Source: Paenibacillus sp. Soil522 | GTDB lineage: Bacteria > Bacillota > Bacilli > Paenibacillales > Paenibacillaceae | Reading direction: 5' to 3' | Assembly: GCF_001428245.1 (NCBI RefSeq) | Contig: NZ_LMRV01000028.1 | Location: forward strand, 1,326-65,325 | DNA: 64,000 nucleotides | Shown: one piece after another, positions 1 to 6,991 of the stretch | Numbering within the stretch: position 1 is the first letter of the stretch | How the letters are laid out: every line of letters starts with the position of its first letter | Made by a program: the position numbers and the translations under genes | Notes under the pieces: model-generated | Told to the model about the DNA's origin: nothing | Databases searched by the model: none | What the model saw: only the letters and a program-made list of their open reading frames with translations

Positions 1-142
1 TTTAGTCTCGACACTTGTTTTCTACGCTGTAACTCGCTCTTGGAGAAAGTCTTGGGCTACAAAGGAATCCGGCGTTAATTTCTAAGCACGACAGCGCCAA
101 GGTTCAGACGTTGATTCCGGTTAACGCCTTGGCAGGATGAGA
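1..142. other. Non-coding left edge with inverted repeats
   Basis: No convincing coding region is visible here. Two interleaved complementary pairs are present: GGCGTTAA (71-78) with TTAACGCC (121-128), and GCCAAGG (96-102) with CCTTGGC (127-133). They could fold a transcript or be chance. The window edge prevents judging what lies upstream. Confidence 0.3.
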
Positions 143-190
143 AAGAGGCCGCTCGCTTGGTAGAAAGATCTACTAAGCGAGCGGCCTCTT
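143..190 (-). terminator. Terminator of the ferritin gene
   Basis: A long hairpin has 22-base arms (143-164 and 169-190), a four-base loop and only one G-U pair. It lies just downstream of the minus-strand ferritin gene. The stem is long enough to act on both strands. Confidence 0.8.
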
Positions 191-220
191 CGTTATTTGC
201 TATTTGAGAGCTGATTCGAT

Positions 221-724
221 TTAGAGCGCCGGAGGCGTGAATGAGCGCCCGGCAAACTCTGCATCAAGCATATAGAAAGCATTGCTGTCTTTGTCGATAC
301 GCTTCAGCTTATGGATGATGCTATCGAACAGCGCTTCTTCTTCAACCTGCTCGTCGATGAACCATTTCAGGAAGTTAATCGTCGCGTGCTCACGATCATT
401 GATCGCAAGGTCCGACAAATTGTAGAAGCGTTTCGTATTTTGCTGCTCATGCCCATAGCCTTGCTCGAACGTATCAAGGATAGATGTGTAGTCGTTATTT
501 GGCTCTCCTAGCGCGGAAAGCCTCGCACGACGGCCACGATCGTTCAAAAACTTGTATATTTTCATTGCATGAAACCGTTCTTCCTCTGCTTGTACAATAA
601 AGAAGTTAGCGAAACCATCAAGACTTTCACCTGAACAATACGCAGCCATCGCAAGATACACATGCGCAGAATAAAATTCAAAATTCATCTGTTCATTCAA
701 CGCTTCTGCTAGTCCATCATTCAT
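221..724 (-). CDS. Ferritin, iron-storage protein
   Basis: This is a 167-residue non-haem ferritin, a four-helix-bundle protein that assembles into a 24-subunit cytoplasmic shell, oxidises Fe(II) and stores the iron. The opening ALNEQMNFEFYSAHVYLAMA, the ferroxidase-type EEERFHAMK around residues 47-55 and the later EQVEEE (about 125-130) are typical, and the length matches bacterial ferritins. The ATG at 724 has GAGGTG seven bases upstream. The gene stands alone between its own terminator (143-190) and the terminator of the DUF1450-type gene (775-796). A PerR-like operator overlaps the -10 region, which would fit peroxide or iron control. Family assignment is secure; regulation is inferred. 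Confidence 0.95.
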   Translation of the reverse strand: MNDGLAEALNEQMNFEFYSAHVYLAMAAYCSGESLDGFANFFIVQAEEERFHAMKIYKFLNDRGRRARLSALGEPNNDYTSILDTFEQGYGHEQQNTKRFYNLSDLAINDREHATINFLKWFIDEQVEEEALFDSIIHKLKRIDKDSNAFYMLDAEFAGRSFTPPAL

Positions 725-746
725 GCTCGTGCACCTCAGCTTTCCT

Positions 747-790
747 AGATTGTATTTATTCTAACATAAAAATAAAGAACGGCAAATGCC
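747..790 (-). promoter_or_regulatory. Ferritin promoter with PerR-like box
   Basis: Reading the minus strand, TTGCCG and TAGAAT are separated by 16 bases. TTAGAATAAATACAA (750-764) matches the 7-1-7 PerR consensus TTATAATNATTATAA at 11 of 14 defined positions and overlaps the -10. The match is imperfect, so this is a candidate only. Confidence 0.4.
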
Positions 791-796
791 GTTCTT
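775..796 (-). terminator. Terminator of the DUF1450-type gene
   Basis: A perfect nine-base stem (AAGAACGGC / GCCGTTCTT) with a four-base loop is followed on the minus strand by a T-rich run. It separates the DUF1450-type gene from ferritin. Confidence 0.8.
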
Positions 797-816
797 GTAA
801 ATGTATCCATATTTAC

Positions 817-1038
817 TCAGCCGATCATTTTCTTTAATCGCTTGTAGAGCTTCTCTGCGGACGGTGCGCTTACCGTCTTCGACTTAATGACGACGAAGCA
901 CTCTAGCTTGCAGGTTTTGCAATCGCCGAGACAATCGCTTTTCTTCTGCTTTATATCCGGATATCGATTTTTCATAGCCTTATAAACCGGCTCTAAACCA
1001 TTCTTTAAATTCCTTTTGCAATACTTGATCTTCTTCAT
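817..1038 (-). CDS. DUF1450-like small cysteine-rich protein
   Basis: This is a 73-residue protein resembling the DUF1450 (YuzB-type) family, small proteins with a thioredoxin-like ferredoxin look. Cysteines are at about 7, 36, 40, 43 and 47, in the pattern CLGDCKTCKLEC, followed by a beta-strand-like stretch and a basic helix, so it could bind a metal or Fe-S cluster; this is inference. I chose the ATG at 1038 because GGGGTGAG sits about eight bases upstream and family members begin MK-x-I-x-x-C; the in-frame start at 1059 is weaker. The gene has its own sigma-A-type promoter with an embedded Fur box, so it is probably induced on iron limitation. The biochemical function is unknown. Confidence 0.8.
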   Translation of the reverse strand: MKKIKYCKRNLKNGLEPVYKAMKNRYPDIKQKKSDCLGDCKTCKLECFVVIKSKTVSAPSAEKLYKRLKKMIG

Positions 1039-1081
1039 CCGACTCACCCCGCAGCGCAACGAAGTATTTGCTTCCTACTAA

Positions 1082-1110
1082 ATGATAATGATAATCATCC
1101 CCGTTGTCAA
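1082..1110 (-). promoter_or_regulatory. Sigma-A promoter overlapped by a Fur box
   Basis: On the minus strand TTGACA (1105-1110) and TATCAT (1082-1087) are 17 bases apart, a near-ideal vegetative promoter. The spacer and -10 contain TGATTATCATTATCA (1083-1097), 13 of 14 defined positions of the Bacillus 7-1-7 Fur consensus TGATAATNATTATCA. Bound Fur would occlude RNA polymerase. The -35 overlaps the last codons of the upstream protease gene. Confidence 0.85.
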
Positions 1111-2531
1111 CTGCGAATTTTAAGAACTTCAATTCCTTTTTGCAGCTGGCTGTCCTCGCGTCCAAGCTTTTCACGAAGCCGCTCCAGCAGCTGGTAGCCG
1201 GTCTTATCATTAAAGCTGCCCGTAGCTTCCAGTTTCTCGGCAGTCTGGAATTTGCTTAATGCTTCGGCAGTCTGCTTGTCGAACAAGCCTTTCTGACCCG
1301 TACGCGTGTAGCCGAGCTCCTTCAGCATCAGCTGAAGCGTCTTTACATCCTCGCCGTAGCTTCCGACTTTCATTTCCGTTCCGATTGCAAGCGGCCTAAG
1401 CTGAGTATATGCAGGCAGAGCAACAACATAGTCCGGTGACACCCCTGTTTTGTTAATCCAAGTCCCGCCCGGCGTCTTCCACTGTGCTTCCGTTAGGCTT
1501 AAGACGGAACCGTCCTTAAATTGATTAAAGGCTTGAACGACACCCTTGCCATATGTCTTCTCTCCGATAACCGCAGCGCCTGCCGATTCTTTCAAGGCAG
1601 CTGTCAGCACCTCGCTCGCGCTGGCAGATTGTCCGTTTACGAGCACCGCAACCGGTACTGTCCATTCCTTCTCCTGCTTCGACTTGTAGGTTATCGTTTG
1701 ACGCTCGTTTTTGTACACGACATTCAAAATAACTTTGTCCTTCGGAATGAGCGTGCTCGCAATCTTAATGGTCGGCTGAAGCAGGCCGCCAGGATTGGAG
1801 CGCATATCGAGCAGCAAGCCCTTAAGCGGCTTCTCCGTCTGAAGCTCGGTGAGCGCGGCAGCAAATTCGTCCGCTGTTTTCTCGGCAAAACGACTGATCG
1901 TTACATGACCGATTCCGCCTTCCAGCAGCTCTGACGTCACGGTATGGATCGGAATTGCTTCCCGCTTTAACGTTAGAGTGAACGGCCCGGTTTGATTCGG
2001 CCTCTGAATCTGCAGCGAGACGGATGTTCCTTCTTCGCCTCTAATGATGCCCAGCAGCTCTTCAAACGTTTTGCCGCTCAGCTTCTGATTATCTGCCGAG
2101 ATGATCATATCGCCCGGCAGCAAGCCGCCACGTTCGGCAGGAGCGCCCTTCGTTAGCCCGCTGATCACGAACTGTCCTTCCTCCTCGCGAATTTCAGCGC
2201 CGATCCCGTAAATTTGACCTTCGTAGGACTCTGTATAAGCATTTCCCTTCTCCTCGGCCAAATAACGGGAATAAGGATCCTCAAGCGAGGCAACCATTCC
2301 TTCCGCCGCCCCGTTAATAAGCTTTTTCGGCTCAGCGCCGTTTAAATAATCATCGATAATTTTGTTGTAGGATACCGTAAATTGCTGGAAAGCCGGCTCC
2401 TTCAGCATGGGATACCGGTTACCCATCCATAGCAATCCCAATGCGAAGCCAACAACTGTAAACAATACAGCACCCAGCGCACAGAAGGTCAGAAATCGTT
2501 TTTTTGCCGCCGCTGATGTAAAATCGTTCAT
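1107..2531 (-). CDS. S41 carboxyl-terminal processing protease (CtpA/CtpB type)
   Basis: This is a 474-residue membrane-anchored serine protease of family S41. An N-terminal transmembrane segment (about 12-36) is followed by a PDZ domain (about 105-190), the S41 catalytic domain and a C-terminal peptidoglycan-binding domain (about 386-456). The catalytic Ser304 (QSASASE) and Lys329 (KTYGKG) are 25 residues apart, as in Prc. The layout matches Bacillus CtpA/CtpB, which act outside the membrane; CtpB cleaves the sporulation factor SpoIVFA. The sequence does not decide which of the two this is. It is read away from the HAD gene, with a shared intergenic region of about 170 bases. Confidence 0.93.
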   Translation of the reverse strand: MNDFTSAAAKKRFLTFCALGAVLFTVVGFALGLLWMGNRYPMLKEPAFQQFTVSYNKIIDDYLNGAEPKKLINGAAEGMVASLEDPYSRYLAEEKGNAYTESYEGQIYGIGAEIREEEGQFVISGLTKGAPAERGGLLPGDMIISADNQKLSGKTFEELLGIIRGEEGTSVSLQIQRPNQTGPFTLTLKREAIPIHTVTSELLEGGIGHVTISRFAEKTADEFAAALTELQTEKPLKGLLLDMRSNPGGLLQPTIKIASTLIPKDKVILNVVYKNERQTITYKSKQEKEWTVPVAVLVNGQSASASEVLTAALKESAGAAVIGEKTYGKGVVQAFNQFKDGSVLSLTEAQWKTPGGTWINKTGVSPDYVVALPAYTQLRPLAIGTEMKVGSYGEDVKTLQLMLKELGYTRTGQKGLFDKQTAEALSKFQTAEKLEATGSFNDKTGYQLLERLREKLGREDSQLQKGIEVLKIRS

Positions 2532-2707
2532 CTGTTCATCTCCTCAAAAGTTTAACGAAGTAAAACTTACTTCGAAAGCATAGACCCCGTTTTGTGTAAT
2601 AAAACTTAACTTAAAAGCTGGCGTTTAGTCTTGTATGTATGGTTCATTTTAGCTACAATCAACCTAATCTTAACTTTAGAGAGCTGGAGAGGAGATTTAC
2701 TGCTAGT

Positions 2708-3514
2708 ATGTATAAACTTATCGCTATTGATGTTGACGACACCTTATTAACAGATGACCTAACCGTAACGGAAGGCACCAAGCGTGCGATGGAGGCTGCC
2801 ATTGCGCAGGGGGTAACCGTAACGCTCGCAACCGGCCGCATGTTTGCTTCTGCCCAGAAGATCGCCAAACAAATTGAACTCAATGTTCCTATTATTACTT
2901 ATCAAGGCGCCCTCGTCAAAACGCTGCTCGACGGACAAGTATTATATGAGAGAAACGTGCCTATCGATGCGGCTAAGGAACTTCACGCCTTCGCAGAAGC
3001 GAACGGTCTTCATCTGCAGCTTTACGTAGATGACGAGCTGTATAGCACAGAGGATAACGATAAAATAAAAGCCTATTCCAAGCTATCCAATATTCCGTAC
3101 AAAATCGAGCCAGACTTCAACAAGCTGCTGGACTTTCCAATGAACAAAATGCTTATTATTGACGAGCCCGCTCGTCTCGACGAAATAGCCGAGCAGCTGG
3201 GGCCACTCATCGGCGATCGCGTGCATATTACGAAGTCGAAGGCGCATTACTTGGAGTTCATGCACAAAGAAGGCACCAAGGGACATGCCCTGCGGTTTAT
3301 GGCTGAGCATCTCGGCTGTACGATGGATCAGACGATTGCGCTGGGCGATGCGTGGAACGATAATGAAATGATTCTCGCGGCTGGTCTTGGCGTAGCAATG
3401 GGCAATGCGATCCAATCGCTGAAGGACATCGCAGACTATGTCACGCTATCTAACAATGAGGAAGGCGTATGCCATGTTATCGAGAAATTTGTTCTGCATG
3501 CATCCGCAGAGTAG
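2708..3514 (+). CDS. Cof-type HAD-superfamily phosphatase
   Basis: This is a 268-residue HAD hydrolase of the Cof/YwpJ subgroup (IIB cap). These enzymes dephosphorylate small phosphometabolites such as sugar phosphates or FMN; the substrate cannot be read from sequence. The nucleophile motif AIDVDDTLL places Asp8 and Asp10 at the active site, TLATGR is motif II, and GDAWNDNEM near residue 215 is motif IV. An earlier in-frame start at 2639 exists, but the family begins at MYKLIAID, so the ATG at 2708 is used; GGAG lies about 13 bases upstream, slightly far. The gene is followed by a strong hairpin terminator. Confidence 0.9.
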   Translation: MYKLIAIDVDDTLLTDDLTVTEGTKRAMEAAIAQGVTVTLATGRMFASAQKIAKQIELNVPIITYQGALVKTLLDGQVLYERNVPIDAAKELHAFAEANGLHLQLYVDDELYSTEDNDKIKAYSKLSNIPYKIEPDFNKLLDFPMNKMLIIDEPARLDEIAEQLGPLIGDRVHITKSKAHYLEFMHKEGTKGHALRFMAEHLGCTMDQTIALGDAWNDNEMILAAGLGVAMGNAIQSLKDIADYVTLSNNEEGVCHVIEKFVLHASAE

Positions 3515-3539
3515 CCTCACTACACAATAGAACATGCGG

Positions 3540-3573
3540 AACAGCCCCTTCGTTTTCAGCGAAAGGGCTGTTT
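3540..3573 (+). terminator. Terminator of the HAD phosphatase gene
   Basis: AACAGCCC and GGGCTGTT form the stem, with an additional CG-rich extension and a short loop, followed by TTTCTTT on the plus strand. Confidence 0.8.
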
Positions 3574-3598
3574 CTTTAGAAAAAGGAGCGTATTGACT

Positions 3599-3790
3599 AT
3601 GAATTGTCCGATATGCAATCAACCGAATGAGTGCGGCATTCCAGCTGTTCAAGAGAATGGTGCGGATTGCTGGTGCTTTCATGAAAATTTTCCAAAGGAG
3701 CTTCTTCAACAGATTCCAACAAATAAACGCGGCAAAGCCTGTATTTGCAAGCGATGCTTGCTTGCAAATGAGGACTCGCTCAAGACCTAG
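3599..3790 (+). CDS. Cysteine-rich CWC family protein
   Basis: This is a 63-residue protein with the CWC signature: CPICNQPNECG near the start, CWC at about 24-26, and a second CICKRC cluster at about 48-53. These small proteins probably bind zinc; their role is unknown. The ATG at 3599 has GGAG ten bases upstream; an in-frame TTG at 3593 would be only four bases from it and is less likely. It sits alone between the HAD gene and a convergent methyltransferase. Confidence 0.8.
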   Translation: MNCPICNQPNECGIPAVQENGADCWCFHENFPKELLQQIPTNKRGKACICKRCLLANEDSLKT

Positions 3791-3894
3791 ATGGAAATTC
3801 ACGCGTAAAAGCATTGTGCGGCGGGATGTCGCTAACCGTCTAGGTCACATTCGTGCTTCCGCCAGCTTAATTATTGTTATTTATTTATCTCTAT

Positions 3895-4623
3895 TTATCC
3901 TTTAATAGCAGTCATCCATATGCGTTGAAATTGATGGGATGGATTAAGCCTTGTCCCTAAGGAAGATAATTGCTCAGGCTGGTGACTCGTTATGGGATGA
4001 AAGCCTGCATGCTCTAGCATCTCAATCAATCTGTTCTCTAGAACACCATTTATGGAATGGCCTACACTTTTCTTCTTCCATGCGATAGGCATATGACTTC
4101 TTGTACATCTTCCCATTTTTGACGAAGTCGTGCGGAAAAAGGGGTCTACGTTACGCGCCTTCCAATCGCCGTCCATGACGACTATTTTGCCGCCAGGCCT
4201 CAGCACTCTGCCCCATTCTGTCAATGCGCATGCTATGCAAGAAAGCCCCGATAGCACGTTTCGGCTAACGACGGCATCAAAGCTTCCGTCTGGAAAAGGC
4301 AGCAGCTGCGCATCTCCCTCAATAAATGTGCACGATAGCCCTATTGCTTCGGCCTTTGATCTCGCGATGCGAAGCATCTCGCTGGATAGATCGATACCCG
4401 TTACACGATGTCCCTGCTCTGCAAGCTGCAAAGCAAGCAGCCCCGGCCCTGTACCCACATCCAATACGTCTAGCTCCGATTTCCCTTCAAGCAGCTTACG
4501 CAGAAGGCCGTTCCATCGCTCCTTTTGCTGTGTCGTTTCCAGAAGGCGATCTGTTCCTTTTGCGTAAGCTTTCGCTTTATTATCCCAGACAGAAGCGATT
4601 GCCGTCATGACTGCATCTGTCAT
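3895..4623 (-). CDS. Class I SAM-dependent methyltransferase
   Basis: This is a 242-residue methyltransferase of the Methyltransf_11/25 type. The SAM-binding motif LDVGTGPG (about 54-61), the acidic end of strand 2 in GIDLSSEML (about 76-84), and GDAQLLPFPDGSFDAVVSRNVL (motifs II/III) are intact. It probably methylates a small molecule; the substrate is unknown. Its ATG overlaps the stop of the upstream unknown gene by four bases (ATGA), so the two are translationally coupled and belong to the operon that starts with the AAA+ ATPase. If that operon answers to the Zur-type site at 6041-6061, this enzyme is part of the zinc-limitation response. Confidence 0.88.
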   Translation of the reverse strand: MTDAVMTAIASVWDNKAKAYAKGTDRLLETTQQKERWNGLLRKLLEGKSELDVLDVGTGPGLLALQLAEQGHRVTGIDLSSEMLRIARSKAEAIGLSCTFIEGDAQLLPFPDGSFDAVVSRNVLSGLSCIACALTEWGRVLRPGGKIVVMDGDWKARNVDPFFRTTSSKMGRCTRSHMPIAWKKKSVGHSINGVLENRLIEMLEHAGFHPITSHQPEQLSSLGTRLNPSHQFQRIWMTAIKG

Positions 4624-5108
4624 GATTTTGCGGTCAAAGCTTGCTCATATAATTCGGTACAGCGCTGCATCAGCAAGCAAAATGAACGGTTATGCCCAAT
4701 AAAAAACGAAGAGAGGTCATATCGCTTACGTGCCGGCTCATAGGAAACAAGAAGGCGATGCTTCATGTATCCAGCTGCAAAACGTACGAATGCTTCCGTC
4801 TGCTCCGATGTATGTAGCGTAATATAGGCATATAGGGAATGATCCAGCGGATCGTCTTGCAGACTCACGCCTGCGCAAGAAAACTCGGTCGTCATTTGCA
4901 TGCGTCTAAGCTGCGACAGCACAGGATAAAGCTCCGCATCAACCATAAACGATTCAAGCATTACGGTATGCTTATCTTTCTTTTTCCGTTTATCTCGTTT
5001 GGCCCAAGCATAAAGCTCCCGCTCCCTGCGCTCCCAAAGCGCCTTTGTTTGGCTGCTTAATACGAGTTCCTTACCATCGTTCACGGCGATGCTCCCCATC
5101 GTTTGCAC
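4620..5108 (-). CDS. Unknown conserved-looking protein with TEFSCAG motif
   Basis: I do not recognise this 162-residue protein. It has a lysine/arginine-rich helix near residues 30-46 and then the stretch MTTEFSCAG followed by a strand AYITL. The pattern (acidic lead-in, Thr/Ser-Cys-x-Gly, then a hydrophobic strand) is loosely like the TYW3 tRNA-modification family, but the resemblance is too weak for a call. The first possible start is a GTG at 5108, with an ATG at 5099; neither has a strong ribosome binding site. It lies 81 bases after the AAA+ ATPase and overlaps the methyltransferase by four bases. Confidence 0.65.
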   Translation of the reverse strand: MQTMGSIAVNDGKELVLSSQTKALWERRERELYAWAKRDKRKKKDKHTVMLESFMVDAELYPVLSQLRRMQMTTEFSCAGVSLQDDPLDHSLYAYITLHTSEQTEAFVRFAAGYMKHRLLVSYEPARKRYDLSSFFIGHNRSFCLLMQRCTELYEQALTAKS

Positions 5109-5189
5109 TGAAACGGCCTAATCGTACGAAAACCCCGGGATCGGATCCTATTGTGTAGTATGCTGCTCTTTTTCGATAGCCAGAAACAG

Positions 5190-6008
5190 TCATGAAATAG
5201 CCTCCATATTCAAATGCGGTTTATATTCCTCAATAGAATAACGAATATGCTTAGATGTTAGCATAGAGCTTTCAATAATAGCTTTCCGCTTTGCTTTCAA
5301 TATGATTTGCTCCATGTCGGCGAAGCTGCAGCCCTTTAACGACGAGCAAGCATGATTTAGAGTTTGCTGCTCACTCTCGAAATCGCCGATCAGCAGCCGG
5401 ATATATTCACTTCTCGCAGCATCGTCCGGCATGCCGTACGTCATTTTCGTATCGAATCTGCGCCATACCGCATGATCGAGCTCCTCCTGCAAATTCGTCG
5501 CCGCCATAAATATACTGCCGCATTCGAATTCATCCAAGCATTGCAGCAGCGTATTCACGACACGGGCCATTTCCTTGACCTCATCATTATTCTCGCGCGT
5601 TCTGGCAATTGCATCAAATTCGTCGAGAAATAACACGCAAGGAGCAGCTTTCGCATATTCGAAAATTTTGCGGACATTGCTCGCCGTTTCACCAAGATGG
5701 CTATGAATAATCGTATCCAACCTTACGAGAACAAGCGGAATGTCAAGCTGCTGAGCCATATAGAAGGCAGTCAACGTTTTACCGGTTCCGGGAGGTCCAA
5801 ACATGACGATTTTATTAGGAATCGGCACATCATGCAGAAAAAACTTTTCCTTCATCTTAAGAATAGTCAAAAATTCCTCTATAATTCTCCGATTTTCCGG
5901 CTGAAATACGATCCGCTTAACCTTGCGCGCACAATCTTTAGGGGTATAGAAGGTGGCCATTTCCGAGCCCTTTGCCCGCGGAAGACGGTTATTGTTGTTT
6001 TTGCTCAT
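5190..6008 (-). CDS. AAA+ ATPase, first gene of a Zur-box operon
   Basis: This is a 272-residue classical AAA ATPase. Walker A is GPPGTGKT (71-78), Walker B is VLFLDEFDAI (about 125-134), sensor 1 is AATN, and an arginine-rich AVWRRFD follows as in the AAA second region of homology. It probably forms a hexamer that remodels a protein substrate. I place the start at the ATG at 6008 because AAGGAG lies about 11 bases upstream; the longer reading frame to 6164 would translate the promoter and operator. The small size and lack of a distinct N-terminal domain mean the partner proteins may set specificity. It leads the operon with the TEFSCAG protein and the methyltransferase. The role is unknown. 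Confidence 0.88.
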   Translation of the reverse strand: MSKNNNNRLPRAKGSEMATFYTPKDCARKVKRIVFQPENRRIIEEFLTILKMKEKFFLHDVPIPNKIVMFGPPGTGKTLTAFYMAQQLDIPLVLVRLDTIIHSHLGETASNVRKIFEYAKAAPCVLFLDEFDAIARTRENNDEVKEMARVVNTLLQCLDEFECGSIFMAATNLQEELDHAVWRRFDTKMTYGMPDDAARSEYIRLLIGDFESEQQTLNHACSSLKGCSFADMEQIILKAKRKAIIESSMLTSKHIRYSIEEYKPHLNMEAIS

Positions 6009-6040
6009 TGCTTTGCATGCTCCTTTGGCTATCGCTTTTA

Positions 6041-6061
6041 AAACGTAATAATTACGATTTA
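6041..6061 (-). promoter_or_regulatory. Zur-type operator upstream of the AAA+ operon
   Basis: On the minus strand TCGTAATTATTACGT matches the Bacillus Zur 7-1-7 consensus TCGTAATNATTACGA at 13 of 14 defined positions, and the flanking AAA and TTT triplets extend the symmetry. It lies directly downstream of the -10 and about 35 bases before the start codon, a typical repressor position. Confidence 0.8.
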
Positions 6062-6092
6062 AGTATATCAGAAACATTTTGCTTTGCAAGCC
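6062..6092 (-). promoter_or_regulatory. Probable promoter of the AAA+ operon
   Basis: On the minus strand TTGCAA and TATACT are separated by 16 bases, immediately upstream of the Zur-type box. The -35 matches the consensus at four of six positions and the -10 at five of six. Confidence 0.6.
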
Positions 6093-6248
6093 ACTCTTCT
6101 CAAAAAGACGCCTAAGCGTTTTCTCCTGCTTTGCCAGGCACCTTGCAATACGTTTCAGGTTCAATGCTATTATCCGCTATAGGGCTCCAGCCAATGATTA
6201 ATTTCTGCAAGCGGCTCTGCACACAAGCTGATTCCGCATGCCAAAAAA

Positions 6249-6280
6249 AGGAGCCTCTCCGCTTCTGTGGAAAGGCTCCT
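6249..6280 (-). terminator. Terminator of fur
   Basis: A 12-base stem (AGGAGCCTTTCC with GGAGAGGCTCCT, one G-U pair) and eight-base loop are followed on the minus strand by a run of T. Confidence 0.88.
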
Positions 6281-6305
6281 GTTCTTTTTGCAGACAAACG
6301 ATCTA

Positions 6306-6785
6306 TCAAGATACGGCTTTACGCGACCGCTTGCATTCGCCCTTGCTGCATGACTGATAGGTCCCTGTAAAATCAAGCCGATGGTCCGTTACCTTAAAGC
6401 CAAATTCCCGTTCAATCCGCTGCTCGATCTCGAGCAGCCAATCCTCTTTTATTTCCGTGAGCGAGCCGCATTCATCGCAAATGAGATGATGATGCATATG
6501 CTCATGATCCTCGCCGCGAAGATCATAGCGTGCTACGCCATCTCCAAAATTCATTTTCTCTACGACATGAAGCTCAGCAAGCAGCTCGAGCGTCCGGTAT
6601 ACGGTAGCCAGACCGATCTCGGAATATTTTTGCTTTACGAGCATAAAGACACCTTCTGCGCTCAAGTGATCCAATTCGTTCTCGAGAAGCACTTGTAATA
6701 TGATTTCACGTTGAGTCGTCAGTTTGTATCCGTTTGCCATCAATTGCCGATTTATTCGGTCCATTTCTGCCGCGATATTTAACAC
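6306..6785 (-). CDS. fur: Ferric uptake regulator Fur
   Basis: This is a 159-residue FUR-family repressor. It resembles Bacillus Fur closely: KLTTQREIILQVLLENELDH, GLATVYRTLELL (recognition helix), the motif FGDGVARYDLR and the metal-site run HEHMHHHLIC. Cys103/Cys106 and Cys146/Cys151 form the usual structural zinc site. I start it at the GTG at 6785 because AGGAGG lies nine bases upstream; longer frames begin inside or before that site. The gene is monocistronic, with its own terminator. A PerR-like box lies about 70 bases upstream, as is known for Bacillus subtilis fur. The paralogues Zur and PerR are not in this window. Confidence 0.92.
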   Translation of the reverse strand: MLNIAAEMDRINRQLMANGYKLTTQREIILQVLLENELDHLSAEGVFMLVKQKYSEIGLATVYRTLELLAELHVVEKMNFGDGVARYDLRGEDHEHMHHHLICDECGSLTEIKEDWLLEIEQRIEREFGFKVTDHRLDFTGTYQSCSKGECKRSRKAVS

Positions 6786-6853
6786 GCTCGGATACCTCCT
6801 CATATTGAAAAGCCAGTACATGAATACTATTCCATTTTTGTAAAGGCTTGCTT

Positions 6854-6868
6854 TTAGAATGATTACAA
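6854..6868 (-). promoter_or_regulatory. PerR-like box upstream of fur
   Basis: On the minus strand TTGTAATCATTCTAA matches the PerR consensus TTATAATNATTATAA at 12 of 14 defined positions and the Fur consensus less well. PerR control of fur is known in Bacillus subtilis. I could not fix the -10 and -35 hexamers with confidence. Confidence 0.6.
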
Positions 6869-6920
6869 TCTAATGGTAGTATACTTTTGCGAATTTAGCA
6901 AATGCCCTATAAAAGAAGGG

Positions 6921-6967
6921 AAGCTCCCGGCAAACATCCGTACGATACGGCCGCATGCAAGGAGCTT
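6921..6967 (-). terminator. Possible terminator of the SDR operon
   Basis: AAGCTCC and GGAGCTT arms flank a 33-base loop with an inner GC-rich hairpin. It follows the SDR gene on the minus strand and is followed by a short T-containing tail. This is a moderate candidate because the loop is long. Confidence 0.45.
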
Positions 6968-6991
6968 CTCTTGTTTTATTGCTGCGGTGAC

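Noticed and set aside
980-1210. A 76-codon minus-strand open frame with protein-like text between the protease and the DUF1450-type gene
   Set aside because: Its DDYHYHL segment is the translation of the Fur box and -10 region, it overlaps both neighbours, and no start has a correctly spaced ribosome binding site.
6009-6164. N-terminal extension of the AAA+ ATPase
   Set aside because: The extension would translate the promoter and the Zur-type operator, while a good ribosome binding site precedes the ATG at 6008.
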